42,379 nt of DNA from Pseudomonas sp. TH10 (GCF_016651255.1 NZ_JAEKEG010000062.1:1-42379); one strand, 5' to 3'. Shown: positions 16,567 through 25,914, counted from the first letter of the stretch. Notes: generated by a model not told the origin, from the sequence alone. Numbers and translations: made by a program.

Positions 16567-18456
16567 TTAGAAGTTCACGCCAACGCTGAGTGCCACGAAA
16601 TCGCGGTCATCCACCGTGCTGAAGTCGCCACCAAAGAAGTTGGTGTAGTTCAGACTCGCTGTGTAGGTGTTCTGGTATTCGGCATCGACCCCGAGGCTGA
16701 CTGCCTTGCGGCCTTCTTCGAAGTTGCCGCCGGGGCCCGGCGAGTAACCCTTGACGTCATGCGACCAGGCCACGTTCGGCTTGAGGTTGACCCCCGCGAA
16801 CACGTCGCTGTAGTCCCAGATCGCACGCCCGCGATAACCCCACGAAGTCGCCGTGGTGAAACCGTCATTGTTGCAGTTGCTGCTGCGGTTGCTGGTAGAT
16901 GCACCCGGCCCTGCACCGTTGATGGTGGAGGTGTTGAGAATCTGCGAGCAGGTGTCGAGGCCTCCGGTGGCCGGCAGTTCACCCGGGCCAAAAACCGGAT
17001 CGCGGCCATAACGAGCATCGGATTTGCTTTCCAGTCCACCCACGTGGGTCACGCCGACTTCACCCACCAGGGTCAGACGGTTGGCGCCCATGACCTGATC
17101 GAAGAAGTGCGTCAGGGTGGTCTGGAACTGGGTGATTTCCTTACGGTTGTAACCGTGCAGGTCCTGCCCCGGAACACCGTTGAGGATCGAGGCATTGGTC
17201 AGCGCACCGCCCAACGGGCGAACACCGGCGAACAGGATGTCGGTGGAGTTCAGTTGTACCGGCGCGTTCGGCCGGTAGCTGACCTCACCGCTCCACGCCG
17301 TACCGGTAGGCAGGGTGGTGGAGAAGCTCAAGCCGTACAGGCGAATGTCTTCGGGGTATTCGATGAAATACTGCGAGTTGCCCGCCACCAGCAAAGGTGC
17401 CAGTGCAGCGAATGGACCCGGCAGGCCCGCGGCGGTGTTGTACACCGACTGCGGCGCACCCGTGGCGCTGAAGATCGGCGCGCGGCTGTGATAATTCATG
17501 AAGTAGGCACCGAACTCGGTCGCCAGCGGATCGAACATGTATTTGGTCGACACGCCCCACTGACCACTGTCACGCGCGTTGCGGTTCGGCGAACGGCGCA
17601 CCAGCACGCCCTCTTCGTTGACGTCCACGCCCGCGTTGGCCAATGGGCCGAGCGCGATGCCTGGAATGGTCGAACGCTTGTTCAGCACCCGGAGATTATC
17701 GTCGCAACCGGTGGTCACGATGTCGGGTTGCGAGAAGAAGGTGCCGCAGTTATCGGTAACGGTCTTCTGCCAGTCGATCTGATAGAACGCTTCAGCCGAG
17801 AGGTTTTCGGTAATGCTCTGGGATACATAGAACATGTTGACCGGGATCAGGCCTTCCTTGATCTCGGCGCCTGGACGGCGGAACGCGGACACATCGATCG
17901 GGTTGATCGAGTTGATGCCGCCACCGATAAAGGTGCTTTCACCCCAGTTCACCACTTGCTTGCCCAGACGCACCGAACCCGGCTCATCGGCAATCGAATA
18001 GTTGTGGTACACGAAGGCGTCGAGGATCTGACCGCCAGAAGATCTGGCCGCTACGTCGCGATTGTGGTTGCTGACGTCCTTGTATTCGAGGTCGGCGTTC
18101 TGCAGCGCGAAGTCGTACCAGTATTTGCCCCGTACGAAGATACCGGTGTCGCCGTACTTCAGTTCGAGGTCATGGATGCCTTTGAAGATCTTCGAGAAGG
18201 CTTGCCCGCTCTTGAAGTTCAAGTGGCCGTCATCGGAGGTCTGGGACAGGCCCTTGCCGCCGTTGTTGACACCAATCAGGTCCTTGTTCGGCTGCTGGGT
18301 CGAAACACTCATGCCCAGGGAGAGCGAAGAGTCGAACTGGCCTTCGATTTCACCGACGTTGAAACTGACGCCGAATGCGGGCCCGGCGAGCGTAGAGGCA
18401 AGACTGACTGCCAGAGGCAATTTCGCCCGGCGCCAGAACTGGTTTACTGAGGTCAT
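16567..18456 (-). CDS. DUF1302 family outer-membrane beta-barrel protein
   Basis: A 629-aa protein from ATG 18456 (MTSVNQFWRRAKLPLAVSLA), chosen because GGAG stands eight to nine bases upstream and a signal peptide follows at once, cleaved near GPAFG/VSF. The frame open upstream to 18711 is unsupported. The rest is alternating polar/hydrophobic beta-strand sequence typical of outer-membrane barrels, such as GQFDSSLSLGMSVST and RLTLVGEVGVTHVGGLES, and the C-terminus VALSVGVNF ends in phenylalanine, the BAM recognition signal. Barrel proteins of this family occur with DUF1329 and lipid or hydrocarbon catabolic genes; here an acyl-CoA ligase lies upstream. Likely a channel for a fatty-acid-like compound (inference). 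Confidence 0.88.
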   Translation of the reverse strand: MTSVNQFWRRAKLPLAVSLASTLAGPAFGVSFNVGEIEGQFDSSLSLGMSVSTQQPNKDLIGVNNGGKGLSQTSDDGHLNFKSGQAFSKIFKGIHDLELKYGDTGIFVRGKYWYDFALQNADLEYKDVSNHNRDVAARSSGGQILDAFVYHNYSIADEPGSVRLGKQVVNWGESTFIGGGINSINPIDVSAFRRPGAEIKEGLIPVNMFYVSQSITENLSAEAFYQIDWQKTVTDNCGTFFSQPDIVTTGCDDNLRVLNKRSTIPGIALGPLANAGVDVNEEGVLVRRSPNRNARDSGQWGVSTKYMFDPLATEFGAYFMNYHSRAPIFSATGAPQSVYNTAAGLPGPFAALAPLLVAGNSQYFIEYPEDIRLYGLSFSTTLPTGTAWSGEVSYRPNAPVQLNSTDILFAGVRPLGGALTNASILNGVPGQDLHGYNRKEITQFQTTLTHFFDQVMGANRLTLVGEVGVTHVGGLESKSDARYGRDPVFGPGELPATGGLDTCSQILNTSTINGAGPGASTSNRSSNCNNDGFTTATSWGYRGRAIWDYSDVFAGVNLKPNVAWSHDVKGYSPGPGGNFEEGRKAVSLGVDAEYQNTYTASLNYTNFFGGDFSTVDDRDFVALSVGVNF

Positions 18457-18793
18457 CGACGCTACTCCATGTGCATTATTGTTATGGCAGTGAGTACTTT
18501 TAAAAACGCTGTGGAGGGACCGGGCGCCAGGGCTGCCCGAATTCACTCCAAAGTTGCTCGCCCCGTTTAGTGCGTGTGCTCCGTTCTTAAAAATCCTTGA
18601 GCGGACTATAGCCAGCAGGTGGTATTGCTTGATCCCTCTAAAGTGTGATTTGCAGCTGCCGGCCACTCTGGAACAGTCCTTTCGCCAGTCCGACACATGT
18701 CGGCACGGCAAGGATGGCTGAATTTTTCGATTTCACAAGCCAAGCGCTTGCTTGGTGGGTCTGGCGCGCCGTTTTCGGCGCGCCAGCAGACAC
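18457..18793 (-). promoter_or_regulatory. Control region upstream of the DUF1302-DUF1329 operon
   Basis: A 337-base space between the acyl-CoA ligase stop and the DUF1302 start. It holds a CA motif (AACAATAA on the minus strand, 18476-18483) in the leader, an inverted repeat CCGACA-CA-TGTCGG at 18690-18703, a GC-rich palindrome at 18761-18786 (CTGGCGCGCCG...), and a second palindrome around CCAAGCGCTTG near 18741-18750. The LuxR regulator is the likely ligand-dependent activator, but I cannot assign its site. Confidence 0.5.
18476..18483 (-). promoter_or_regulatory. Candidate Hfq/Crc CA motif in the DUF1302 leader
   Basis: On the minus strand AACAATAA fits AAYAAYAA, about 20 bases before the DUF1302 start and just upstream of its ribosome site. 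Confidence 0.5.
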
Positions 18794-20476
18794 TCAAAGT
18801 GTCGAGAGGAAGGTGCTGTTGTTGGCCTGCCATTCGGTGATGTCGAGGCGGATGCGCTTCTTGTCGAGCTTGCCGACGCTGGTCTTGGGAATTTCGGTAA
18901 CAAGGGCGATCTGACTCGGAATCGCCCACTTGCTCAGGTGGCCCAATTCAACGAACGGCTTGAGGTGCTCCTTGAGTTCCCGCGCCCCGATCACGTGCCC
19001 TTCACGGATCACCAGCAGGGCAAACGGGCGCTCGCCCCACTGCGGATCGGCGATGCCCACCACTGCTACTTCGCGTACCGCGGCGTGACGGCTGATCAGG
19101 TCTTCGAGGTCCAGCGAAGAAATCCACTCGCCACCGGTCTTGATCACGTCCTTGATGCGGTCGCGGATGTCGATCACGCCCATGCTGTCGAGCGTGGCGA
19201 CGTCACCGGTGTGCAGCCAGCCGCCGGCCCAGAGCTCGGCACCCTTTTGCGGCTCGTTGAAATAACCCTCGGTGAGCCAGGGTGCGCGCAGCACCAGTTC
19301 GCCTTGGGTTTCGCCATCGGCCGGCAGAAAATTACCGTCGGCATCGACGATCGCGGCTTCCACCAACGGCCCCGGCACACCGGCCTTGATTCGGTAAGTG
19401 GTGCGTTCATCTTCGCTGCCGGCCATCAATTCGTCGTTGAGGTGCGCGCAGGAAACCAGTGGCCCGGTTTCCGACATGCCATAGGCGGCGGTGAGCTGAA
19501 TGCCGCGAGCCTTGGCGGTTTCATACAGTGTGCGGTTCAGCGCACTGCCGCCGATGACGATTTTCCAGCCGCCGAAGTCGTTGCCCTGCGCGCCTTTGGC
19601 GTTGAGCAGCATTTGCAGGATGGTGGGCACACAGTGGGAGAACGTGACGTTCTCCTTGCGCCACAACTCCACCAGAAACTCCGGGTCGTAGCGCCCCGGG
19701 TAGACCTGTTTGAGCCCGAGCATGGTTGCCACATAGGGCAGGCCCCAGGCGTGAACGTGGAACATCGGGGTGATCGGCATGTACACGTCGTTGGTGCCGA
19801 GCAGGCGCACGCTGTCGATGGAACCCATGATCGTCGACACGCCCATGGTGTGCAGCACCAGTTGCCGATGGGTGAAGTACACGCCTTTCGGATTACCGGT
19901 GGTACCTGTGGTGTAAAACGTGGTGGCGACCGAGTTTTCGTCGAAATCCTGAAAATCGTACTGCGTGCTTGCAGCGGCCAGCAGTTGCTCATACTCGCCG
20001 ACCAGATTCGGCAGCTCGGCGGTTTTCTCCGGCAGATCGGTCAGCAGCAGGGTTTTCTCTACCGTGGTCAGGTGCGGGGCGATGGCCTGATACAGCCCGA
20101 CGAACTCGCTGTTGACCAGTACGAAGCGGTCCTCGGCGTGGTTCATGGTGTAGAGGATCTGTTCTGGCGACAGGCGCACGTTGATCGTGTGGATCACCGC
20201 GCCAATCATTGGAATCGCGAACATGCATTCCAGGTAACGATGGCTGTCCCAGTCCATCACTGCCACGGTGTCACCGGCCTTTACACCGGCGGCCGTCAAT
20301 ACGTTGGCCAGCCGCGCAACCCGCTCGATCAGGGTCGGATAGCTGTAGCGCAACTGGTCACGGTAAACGATCTCGCGGGTCTTCTCGTAGCGGGCGCCCG
20401 ACATCAGCAGCCGTTTGATCAGCAATGGATACTGGTAGGCCCCATCGGCCGGGGGAATGACGCGAGTCTGCAACAT
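18794..20476 (-). CDS. Medium/long-chain fatty acid--CoA ligase (AlkK-type)
   Basis: A 560-aa AMP-forming acyl-CoA synthetase from ATG 20476 (MLQTRVIPPADGAYQYPLL), with AGGAAAAGGG upstream; the earlier in-frame start at 20521 is rejected. Motifs: the P-loop TTFYTTGTTGNPKGVYF, the adenylate-binding AYGMSETGP, GWLHTGDVATLD and IRDRIKDVIKTGGEWIS, and the C-terminal catalytic lysine in TSVGKLDKKRIR. The protein resembles the AlkK group, which activates medium-chain fatty acids and in P. putida (the PP_0763 type, from memory) feeds beta-oxidation or mcl-PHA synthesis. It is cytosolic and lies upstream, on the same strand, of the DUF1302-DUF1329 pair, suggesting uptake and activation of one substrate class. 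Confidence 0.9.
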   Translation of the reverse strand: MLQTRVIPPADGAYQYPLLIKRLLMSGARYEKTREIVYRDQLRYSYPTLIERVARLANVLTAAGVKAGDTVAVMDWDSHRYLECMFAIPMIGAVIHTINVRLSPEQILYTMNHAEDRFVLVNSEFVGLYQAIAPHLTTVEKTLLLTDLPEKTAELPNLVGEYEQLLAAASTQYDFQDFDENSVATTFYTTGTTGNPKGVYFTHRQLVLHTMGVSTIMGSIDSVRLLGTNDVYMPITPMFHVHAWGLPYVATMLGLKQVYPGRYDPEFLVELWRKENVTFSHCVPTILQMLLNAKGAQGNDFGGWKIVIGGSALNRTLYETAKARGIQLTAAYGMSETGPLVSCAHLNDELMAGSEDERTTYRIKAGVPGPLVEAAIVDADGNFLPADGETQGELVLRAPWLTEGYFNEPQKGAELWAGGWLHTGDVATLDSMGVIDIRDRIKDVIKTGGEWISSLDLEDLISRHAAVREVAVVGIADPQWGERPFALLVIREGHVIGARELKEHLKPFVELGHLSKWAIPSQIALVTEIPKTSVGKLDKKRIRLDITEWQANNSTFLSTL

Positions 20477-20698
20477 ATGAATCCCTTTTCCTGACTGCAC
20501 GGTCGTGGCTGAAAGCAGCACTCTAATGCGCCAGCCCGGGCATCAAATCAGCCAAAGGAATGATTTCATCGAAGGGTCAGATGCTAGCTTTGCGCCATCA
20601 CCCACAGCCTCTGGCGGCCAAGCTTATTGCCTGCGCCGGGTAACTTGTAATGGATGCCAGCAGGGTTTCGTGCGAGCCTATGCACTTTTACCGACACA

Positions 20699-21604
20699 AT
20701 GACAGCGATGAATACTGAAGTGACCGACCCTCTGGATTGCTCCAGTAAACAAGCGCCCCTGGTTTCCATTGTGGCGCCTTGTTACAACGCGGAAAAATAC
20801 CTGGAAGAGGCGATCGCCAGCATCTTCGCCCAGGATTACCCGAATTTTGAAGTCATCATCGTCGACGATGGCTCAAGCGACAACAGCATCGCGATGCTCA
20901 GGCAATTGCAGCAAACCCATGACTTCCAGCTGTATACTCCAGGCCAACCAGGGCGTCAGCGCGGCCCTCAACCACGGCTTGCGTTACGTGCCAAGGGCGA
21001 CTACGTTTCCACGCCGGACCTGGACGACATCATGCTGCCGCAGTCCGTGCGCATCCGGGTGGATTACCTGGACCAGCACCCGCAAGTTGGCTGTGTGGGG
21101 GCGCTGATCATCTACATGGACAGCGACGGCAATACCATCAAGCAGCAACAACGCGACGAGATCCGCACCTACGACTTCGACAAGGTGCTCAGCGGCGCCG
21201 TGGTGATCGGTGCTCCGGTTGCGCTGTATCGCATGAGCGCCATGCGCAGTGCCGGCTTTTATGCGCCAAGCCTGCGGGTCCAGGATTTCCAGATGACCCT
21301 GCGCATCGCCCGCCTGGGTTACGAGGTGCATGAGCTGCCGGTGTGCGTGACCCGCTATCGCCGTCACCCCAACAATCTGTCGAGAAAGTACAAGGTGCTG
21401 CTACAGGCGGACCTTGAAGCCATCGCGCCGTACCTGGACCACCCCGCGTACCAGAGCGCTCGCACGCAACTGGTGAACAAGGCCCTCAAGTACGCGGTAG
21501 TCGAAGACAAGAAGGAAGCCTGGAAACTGTTGCGCTCCATTCCCTGGCGTCACCTGAACCGAACCAGCTTCCGCCGTTTGAAACGCCTGATGCTGCATCG
21601 CTGA
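20699..21604 (+). CDS. Family 2 glycosyltransferase with a 50-base out-of-frame segment
   Basis: Start taken at ATG 20699 ([16 protein letters not shown]); an ATG at 20708 is equally possible. The N-terminal GT-A domain is clear: [34 protein letters not shown] and the metal-binding STPDLDD. It acts on a nucleotide-sugar donor, probably for a surface polysaccharide. Between about 20935 and 20990 the frame reads [16 protein letters not shown], whereas the neighbouring frame reads [18 protein letters not shown], the conserved GT2 segment. Two compensating indels (one extra base near 20936, one lost near 20990) explain this. The C-terminal third is helical and basic. It is followed after 28 bases by an acetyltransferase, probably the same operon. 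Confidence 0.85.
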   Translation: MTAMNTEVTDPLDCSSKQAPLVSIVAPCYNAEKYLEEAIASIFAQDYPNFEVIIVDDGSSDNSIAMLRQLQQTHDFQLYTPGQPGRQRGPQPRLALRAKGDYVSTPDLDDIMLPQSVRIRVDYLDQHPQVGCVGALIIYMDSDGNTIKQQQRDEIRTYDFDKVLSGAVVIGAPVALYRMSAMRSAGFYAPSLRVQDFQMTLRIARLGYEVHELPVCVTRYRRHPNNLSRKYKVLLQADLEAIAPYLDHPAYQSARTQLVNKALKYAVVEDKKEAWKLLRSIPWRHLNRTSFRRLKRLMLHR

Positions 21605-21632
21605 GCGCCCCTCCCCGTTTCCAGGCCTGGTC

Positions 21633-22265
21633 ATGAAATTTCTCGAAAAACTCAAACAACGAAAAATCCGCAAGCACCTCAAGCGCCTGGAAAAACTGCA
21701 ACGGGCGCCAGAGAAAATTCGCCTGCGCTACCCCCGCTATGAAATAGGCGTGGGGACCTATGGCATTCCCGAGGTCATGGAGTTTGGTGACGATACGATC
21801 CTGAAGGTCGGCTCCTACACCTCGATAGCCGAAGGCGTGCAGATTCTGCTCGGCGGCGGGCATCGCACCGACTGGGTCAGCACCTACCCGTTCCCGTTGA
21901 TGATCGACGAAGCACGGGATATTCCCGGCTGCAGCCCGACCAAGGGTGATGTGGTAATCGGCAGCGACTGCTGGATCTGCGCCAATGTGCTGATCCTGTC
22001 GGGCGTCACCATCGGTCATGGCGCAGTAGTCGCCGCGGGGGCCGTGGTCACCCGTGACGTGGAACCCTATGCGATCGTTGGCGGCAACCCCAGCCGGCAC
22101 ATTCGCTGGCGCTTCGAGGAAGACGTGCGCCAGGAACTGTTGGCATCTGCCTGGTGGAACTGGCCGATGGAAGAGGTGAAGACTGCGTCACGGTTGCTGT
22201 GCAGCAGTGACATGGACGGGTTTCTGGATTACGTCCGCCAGCGCCAGTCGAAACAACCCGGGTAA
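21633..22265 (+). CDS. CatB-type hexapeptide-repeat O-acetyltransferase
   Basis: A 210-aa acetyltransferase. A basic, helical N-terminal tail ([20 protein letters not shown]) precedes a left-handed beta-helix: [27 protein letters not shown], the catalytic-site [11 protein letters not shown], then hexapeptide turns [36 protein letters not shown] and the closing [16 protein letters not shown]. This is the xenobiotic/CatB-like family, which moves acetyl from acetyl-CoA to a hydroxyl group. Beside a glycosyltransferase, a sugar or surface glycan is a more likely acceptor than chloramphenicol (inference). Confidence 0.88.
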   Translation: MKFLEKLKQRKIRKHLKRLEKLQRAPEKIRLRYPRYEIGVGTYGIPEVMEFGDDTILKVGSYTSIAEGVQILLGGGHRTDWVSTYPFPLMIDEARDIPGCSPTKGDVVIGSDCWICANVLILSGVTIGHGAVVAAGAVVTRDVEPYAIVGGNPSRHIRWRFEEDVRQELLASAWWNWPMEEVKTASRLLCSSDMDGFLDYVRQRQSKQPG

Positions 22266-22307
22266 CGAATTGGCCGCGACAAGATGGCGCGGCGCTCGCC
22301 AGTTCCT

Positions 22308-22937
22308 TCAGTGCATCTCGGTGAAGGCGAGTTTCACGCCGATGGCGATCAGCACAGCGCCCATGGTGCGGTCGAACCAGTGGCCCATGCGGGCGAAACC
22401 GGCGCGCACACGTTGCTGGCTGAACAGCATCGCCACCAGGCAGAACCAGATCGCCGTGGCCACCGCCAGATAGACGCCGTAGCCAGCCTGCACCGACAAC
22501 GGCGTGTGCGGGTTGATCACCACCGTAAACAGCGACAGGAAGAACAGCGTGGCCTTCGGGTTCAGACCATTGGTCACAAAGCCCGAAGTGAAGGCGCCAC
22601 GGGCAGTGCGCTCACCGGCTTCCTTGTGCAGGTCGTCGGTCACCTGCTTGGCCGGTTGCGCACGCAGCGCCTTGAGTCCGATGTACAGCAGGTAAGCGGC
22701 AGCGGCCCATTTCAAGGCGTTGAACAGCACGATCGATTGCGACACGATCAGCCCAATGCCCAGCAGCGAATAACCCACATGCAGGAATATCGCCGAGCCA
22801 ACCCCCAGTGCAGTCCAAGTGCCGGCGCGACGACCGTGGGTCACGCTTTCGCGCACCACCACCGCAAAGTCCGGACCGGGGCTGGCCACGGCGAGCAGGT
22901 GAATGAGGGCAACGGTCAAGAACTCTGTCCAATACAT
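22308..22937 (-). CDS. LysE/RhtB family amino acid exporter
   Basis: A 209-aa inner-membrane protein from ATG 22937 (MYWTEFLTVALIHLLAVASP) with AAGGA seven bases upstream; the TTG six bases earlier is not needed. The signature SPGPDFAVVVRESVTHGRRAG is at residues 20-38, and about six membrane helices follow, such as LGVGSAIFLHVGYSLLGIGL and GFVTNGLNPKATLFFLSLF. The family exports amino acids or their derivatives using the proton gradient. The substrate cannot be told from sequence. It is convergent with the acetyltransferase and divergent from the following dehydrogenase. Confidence 0.92.
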   Translation of the reverse strand: MYWTEFLTVALIHLLAVASPGPDFAVVVRESVTHGRRAGTWTALGVGSAIFLHVGYSLLGIGLIVSQSIVLFNALKWAAAAYLLYIGLKALRAQPAKQVTDDLHKEAGERTARGAFTSGFVTNGLNPKATLFFLSLFTVVINPHTPLSVQAGYGVYLAVATAIWFCLVAMLFSQQRVRAGFARMGHWFDRTMGAVLIAIGVKLAFTEMH

Positions 22938-23069
22938 GCGCAAATCCTTAGTGGCAGGCCTGGCGAAATCCAGCGGCGTATAGGCCAGCCCTGCGATGAG
23001 TAACTGATTGTTTCATCTGTTAGGCTCGGCAGATTACGCCTTCAGATCAATGCACAAAAGGTACAGTTG

Positions 23070-24034
23070 ATGACGAACACTCACCGCGCAGTTTTCCTCG
23101 ACCATCCTTCCCTGGACCTGGGCGACCTCGACCTGGCACCGTTGCGCGATTGCTTCAGCGACTTGCAACTGTTCGCCCAGACAACGCCAGACCAGGTGAT
23201 CGAGCGACTCAAGGGCGCGACTGTCGCCATTAGCAACAAAACCGTGATCGATGCAGCCGCCATCGCCGCTAGCACCGAGCTGAAGCTGATCCTGATTGCC
23301 GCCACCGGCACCAACAATGTCGATCTGGCCGCCGCGCGCGCCACGGCATCACCGTGTGCAACTGCCAGGGATACGGCACACCCTCGGTGGCGCAACACAC
23401 CATCATGTTGCTGCTGAACCTGGCGACCCGCCTGGCCGACTACCAGAAAGCCGTGGGCGAAGGACGCTGGCAACAGGCGAAACAGTTCTGCCTGCTGGAC
23501 TATCCAATCGTCGAGCTTGAAGGCAAGACGCTTGGCTTGCTGGGGCATGGCGAACTGGGTGGCGCCGTCGCCCGGCTGGCGCAAGCATTCGGCATGCGCG
23601 TGCTACTGGGCCAGATACCGGGGCGCCCTGCCAGGCCGGATCGCCTGCCGCTGGCAGAGCTGCTGCCGCAGATCGACGCCCTGACCCTGCACTGCCCACT
23701 GAACGAACACACCCGTCATTTCATTGGAGTCCCGGAACTGGCCTCGATGAAAGCCGGCGCTTTTGTAGTGAACACGGCCCGAGGCGGCCTGATTGACGAG
23801 CAGGCGCTGGCCGACGCCTTGCGCAACGGCCACCTCGGCGGCGCGGCCACCGACGTGCTCAGCGTAGAGCCACCGACCGCAGGCAATCCACTGCTGGCCG
23901 ACGACATCCCTCGCCTGATCGTCACCCCGCACAACGCCTGGGGCAGTCGTGAAGCGCGCCAGCGGATCGTCGGCCAACTCACGGAAAATGCGCAGGGATA
24001 CTTCAGCGGTAAAGCGCTGCGTGTCGTCAGTTGA
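23070..24034 (+). pseudogene. D-2-hydroxyacid dehydrogenase (NAD-dependent), one base missing
   Basis: Starts at ATG 23070 (MTNTHRAVFLDHPSLDLGD). The frame runs to AATGTNNVDLAAARA and then goes wrong near 23341; adding one C restores ...ARAHGITVCNCQGYGTPSVAQHT in the second frame (to 24034), for about 322 aa. The second half shows the Rossmann motif LGLLGHGELGGAVARLAQAF, the catalytic VNTARGGLIDEQAL (Arg), a glutamate in DVLSVEPP and the catalytic histidine in TPHNAWGS. This is the family of glycerate/hydroxypyruvate and lactate-type dehydrogenases, reducing 2-keto acids with NADH or NADPH. The frame break is a likely sequence error, since everything else is well preserved. Confidence 0.88.
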
Positions 24035-24066
24035 TAAACTGCGGCACTTTTTTTTGAGGAGCAGTT

Positions 24067-25065
24067 ATGGATCCGCGCAGTGAAGTACTGCTTCGTCAGC
24101 CCGAGTTGTTTCAAGGTTCGTTGTTGCTGGCCGGTTTGCCCGCCGACGATTTGCTCGGGCGCCTGCCCAACGCGTTCGGCTGGTGCTGGCATGCCGGCGA
24201 CCAAGCCGCACTGGACGCCCGTTTCGAAGGTCGCAGCCAGTTCGGCGTGAATGTCCCGGAGCGTGAGTTCGACAGCGCTGTGGTGTTCCTGCCCAAGTCC
24301 AAGGATCTGACCGATTACATCCTCAATGCCGTGGCTTCGCGTCTGGCCGGGCGCGAGGTGTTTCTGGTCGGCGAGAAGCGCAGCGGTATCGAAGGTGCGT
24401 CGAAACAGCTCAACCCGTTCGGCAAACCGCGCAAGCTCGACAGCGCGCGTCACTGCCAACTCTGGCAAGTGACCGTGGCCAACGCCCCTGAAGCGAAATC
24501 CCTGGAAAGCCTGGCGCAGACCTATGAACTGCCACTGGCTGAAGGCCCGTTGAAAGTCATCAGCCTGCCGGGCGTGTTCAGCCACGGTCGCCTGGATCGC
24601 GGCAGCGCTCTGCTGCTGGAGCATCTGGACAAACTGCCGAGTGGCCATCTGCTCGACTTCGGTTGTGGTGCGGGTGTGTTGGGCGCAGCGGTCAAACGTC
24701 GCTATCCGCACAATCAGGTGACTTTGCTCGACGTCGATGCATTTGCTGCCGCCAGCAGCCGTCTGACATTGGCCGCCAACGGTCTGGAAGCCGAAGTGCT
24801 GACCGGTGACGGCATCGACGCTGCGCCGATGGGTTTGAACGCGATTCTGAGCAATCCGCCGTTCCATGTCGGAGTCCATACCGACTATTTCGCCACCGAG
24901 AACTTGCTGCGAAAAGCAGCCAAACATCTGAAAAACGGCGGCGAACTGCGCTTGGTCGCGAACAGTTTCCTCAAGTATCAACCGCTGATCGAAGAGCATC
25001 TGGGCGTGTGCGCAATCAAGGCCGAGGGCAATGGTTTCCGCATTTACCGAGCCAAGCGCGGCTGA
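24067..25065 (+). CDS. rsmC: 16S rRNA (guanine(1207)-N(2))-methyltransferase
   Basis: A 332-aa protein, the usual RsmC length, starting at ATG 24067 with GAGGAGCAG just upstream. The N-terminal half ([20 protein letters not shown]) is the degenerate methyltransferase-like domain that guides substrate binding; the C-terminal half carries the SAM motif [19 protein letters not shown] near residue 197 and the N2-guanine catalytic signature [13 protein letters not shown] near 262. It methylates G1207 of 16S rRNA in the assembled 30S subunit (family knowledge). Its stop is followed by the manganese riboswitch leader of the next gene. Confidence 0.95.
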   Translation: MDPRSEVLLRQPELFQGSLLLAGLPADDLLGRLPNAFGWCWHAGDQAALDARFEGRSQFGVNVPEREFDSAVVFLPKSKDLTDYILNAVASRLAGREVFLVGEKRSGIEGASKQLNPFGKPRKLDSARHCQLWQVTVANAPEAKSLESLAQTYELPLAEGPLKVISLPGVFSHGRLDRGSALLLEHLDKLPSGHLLDFGCGAGVLGAAVKRRYPHNQVTLLDVDAFAAASSRLTLAANGLEAEVLTGDGIDAAPMGLNAILSNPPFHVGVHTDYFATENLLRKAAKHLKNGGELRLVANSFLKYQPLIEEHLGVCAIKAEGNGFRIYRAKRG

Positions 25066-25094
25066 AAACTCTTTTAAAAAAGAGGCTTGCCGTA

Positions 25095-25320
25095 TCGGTT
25101 TTGCGAAGGCAGAATCCGCTCCGTCCTAGGGGAGTAGTCTCCCACGAGCGCCAAGCTCGTCCGGCATACGTCAACATACTTGATCCTCAGATCATGGCGT
25201 ATGCGACCCAAGCGTCCGCACCAGACGGATCGCAGGGTTTGACAAGACCTATGACACGCACACCTTACCCGGGGCGGGAAGGCTGTACGTGTCATAGCCG
25301 TGTCGACCCGCCCCTTAGGA
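25095..25320 (+). ncRNA. yybP-ykoY manganese riboswitch with expression platform
   Basis: The leader has the aptamer hallmarks: GGGGAGTAG (25129-25137), a hairpin ACGAGC/GCTCGT (25144-25160) and a second arm with GCATACGTCAACATACTTG followed by TGATC/GATCA and CGTATGC. Together they form the cross-strand Mn2+ pocket of this family. The platform follows: TATGACACG (25250-25258) can pair with CGTGTCATA (25288-25296), or GGGGCGGG (25271-25278) with CCCGCCCC (25307-25314). These two pairings cross and so exclude each other. The second lies directly before the ribosome site AGGAAA of the Gdt1-family gene at 25330, so Mn2+ probably frees translation. Aptamer identity is secure; the switch mechanism is inferred. 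Confidence 0.85.
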
Positions 25321-25329
25321 AAATCCCTG

Positions 25330-25914
25330 ATGCTGGACTCTCTACTCGTTCCCACCGCAATCGTTGCCTTGGCCGAAATCGGCGACAAGACGCAACTGCT
25401 CGCGCTGATTCTCGCCGCTCGCTTCCGCAAACCCTGGCCGATCATTGCCGGTATTGTCGCCGCGACCCTGGCCAACCACGCAGCAGCCGGTGCGGTAGGC
25501 GCCTGGTTCGGCAGCTTCTTCTCGAATGCGACGCTGCACTGGATCCTCGCCGCCAGCTTCACCGCCACCGCGTTGTGGACGCTGGTGCCGGACAAAATGG
25601 ACGACGATGAAACCAGCACCGCGCGCAAGTTCGGGCCGTTCCTGACCACGCTGATTGCGTTCTTCCTCGCCGAAATGGGCGACAAGACGCAGGTCGCCAC
25701 AGTGATGCTCGCGGCGCAATATCCGGATCTGTGGCTGGTGATTCTCGGCACCACGGCGGGCATGTTGATTGCCAACGTGCCGGTGGTATTGGCGGGTAAT
25801 TTTGCTGCAGACAAATTGCCACTGACCTTGATCCGTCGCCTCGCGGCTTCGGCGTTCATGATTCTGGCAATTGTCGCGGTGTACAAGGCGATGCAGAGCA
25901 GTGGCTGGGTTTAA
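25330..25914 (+). CDS. TMEM165/Gdt1 family manganese exporter (UPF0016)
   Basis: A 194-aa inner-membrane protein from ATG 25330, with AGGAAA upstream; the GTG at 25300 lies inside the riboswitch platform and is rejected. It holds the two family motifs, each at the start of one repeat: AEIGDKTQLLALIL (residues about 15-28) and AEMGDKTQVATVML, where E-x-G-D-[KR]-T residues bind the cation. Six membrane helices are predicted by eye. Bacterial members export Mn2+ (and perhaps Ca2+), and the upstream yybP-ykoY riboswitch is the standard partner, giving export when manganese is high. Confidence 0.93.
   Translation: MLDSLLVPTAIVALAEIGDKTQLLALILAARFRKPWPIIAGIVAATLANHAAAGAVGAWFGSFFSNATLHWILAASFTATALWTLVPDKMDDDETSTARKFGPFLTTLIAFFLAEMGDKTQVATVMLAAQYPDLWLVILGTTAGMLIANVPVVLAGNFAADKLPLTLIRRLAASAFMILAIVAVYKAMQSSGWV

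Noticed and set aside
16318..18450. A 710-codon open frame on the plus strand opposite the DUF1302 and DUF1329 genes
   Set aside because: It is an antisense shadow of GC-rich codons; the minus strand has signal peptides, barrel motifs and ribosome sites.
18761..18786. GC-rich hairpin after the acyl-CoA ligase as a terminator
   Set aside because: The stem is good but no T run follows on the minus strand, so it is listed only as a palindrome in the control region.
18752..20494. A 580-codon plus-strand frame opposite the acyl-CoA ligase
   Set aside because: No motif or ribosome site; the ligase on the minus strand has all its catalytic motifs.
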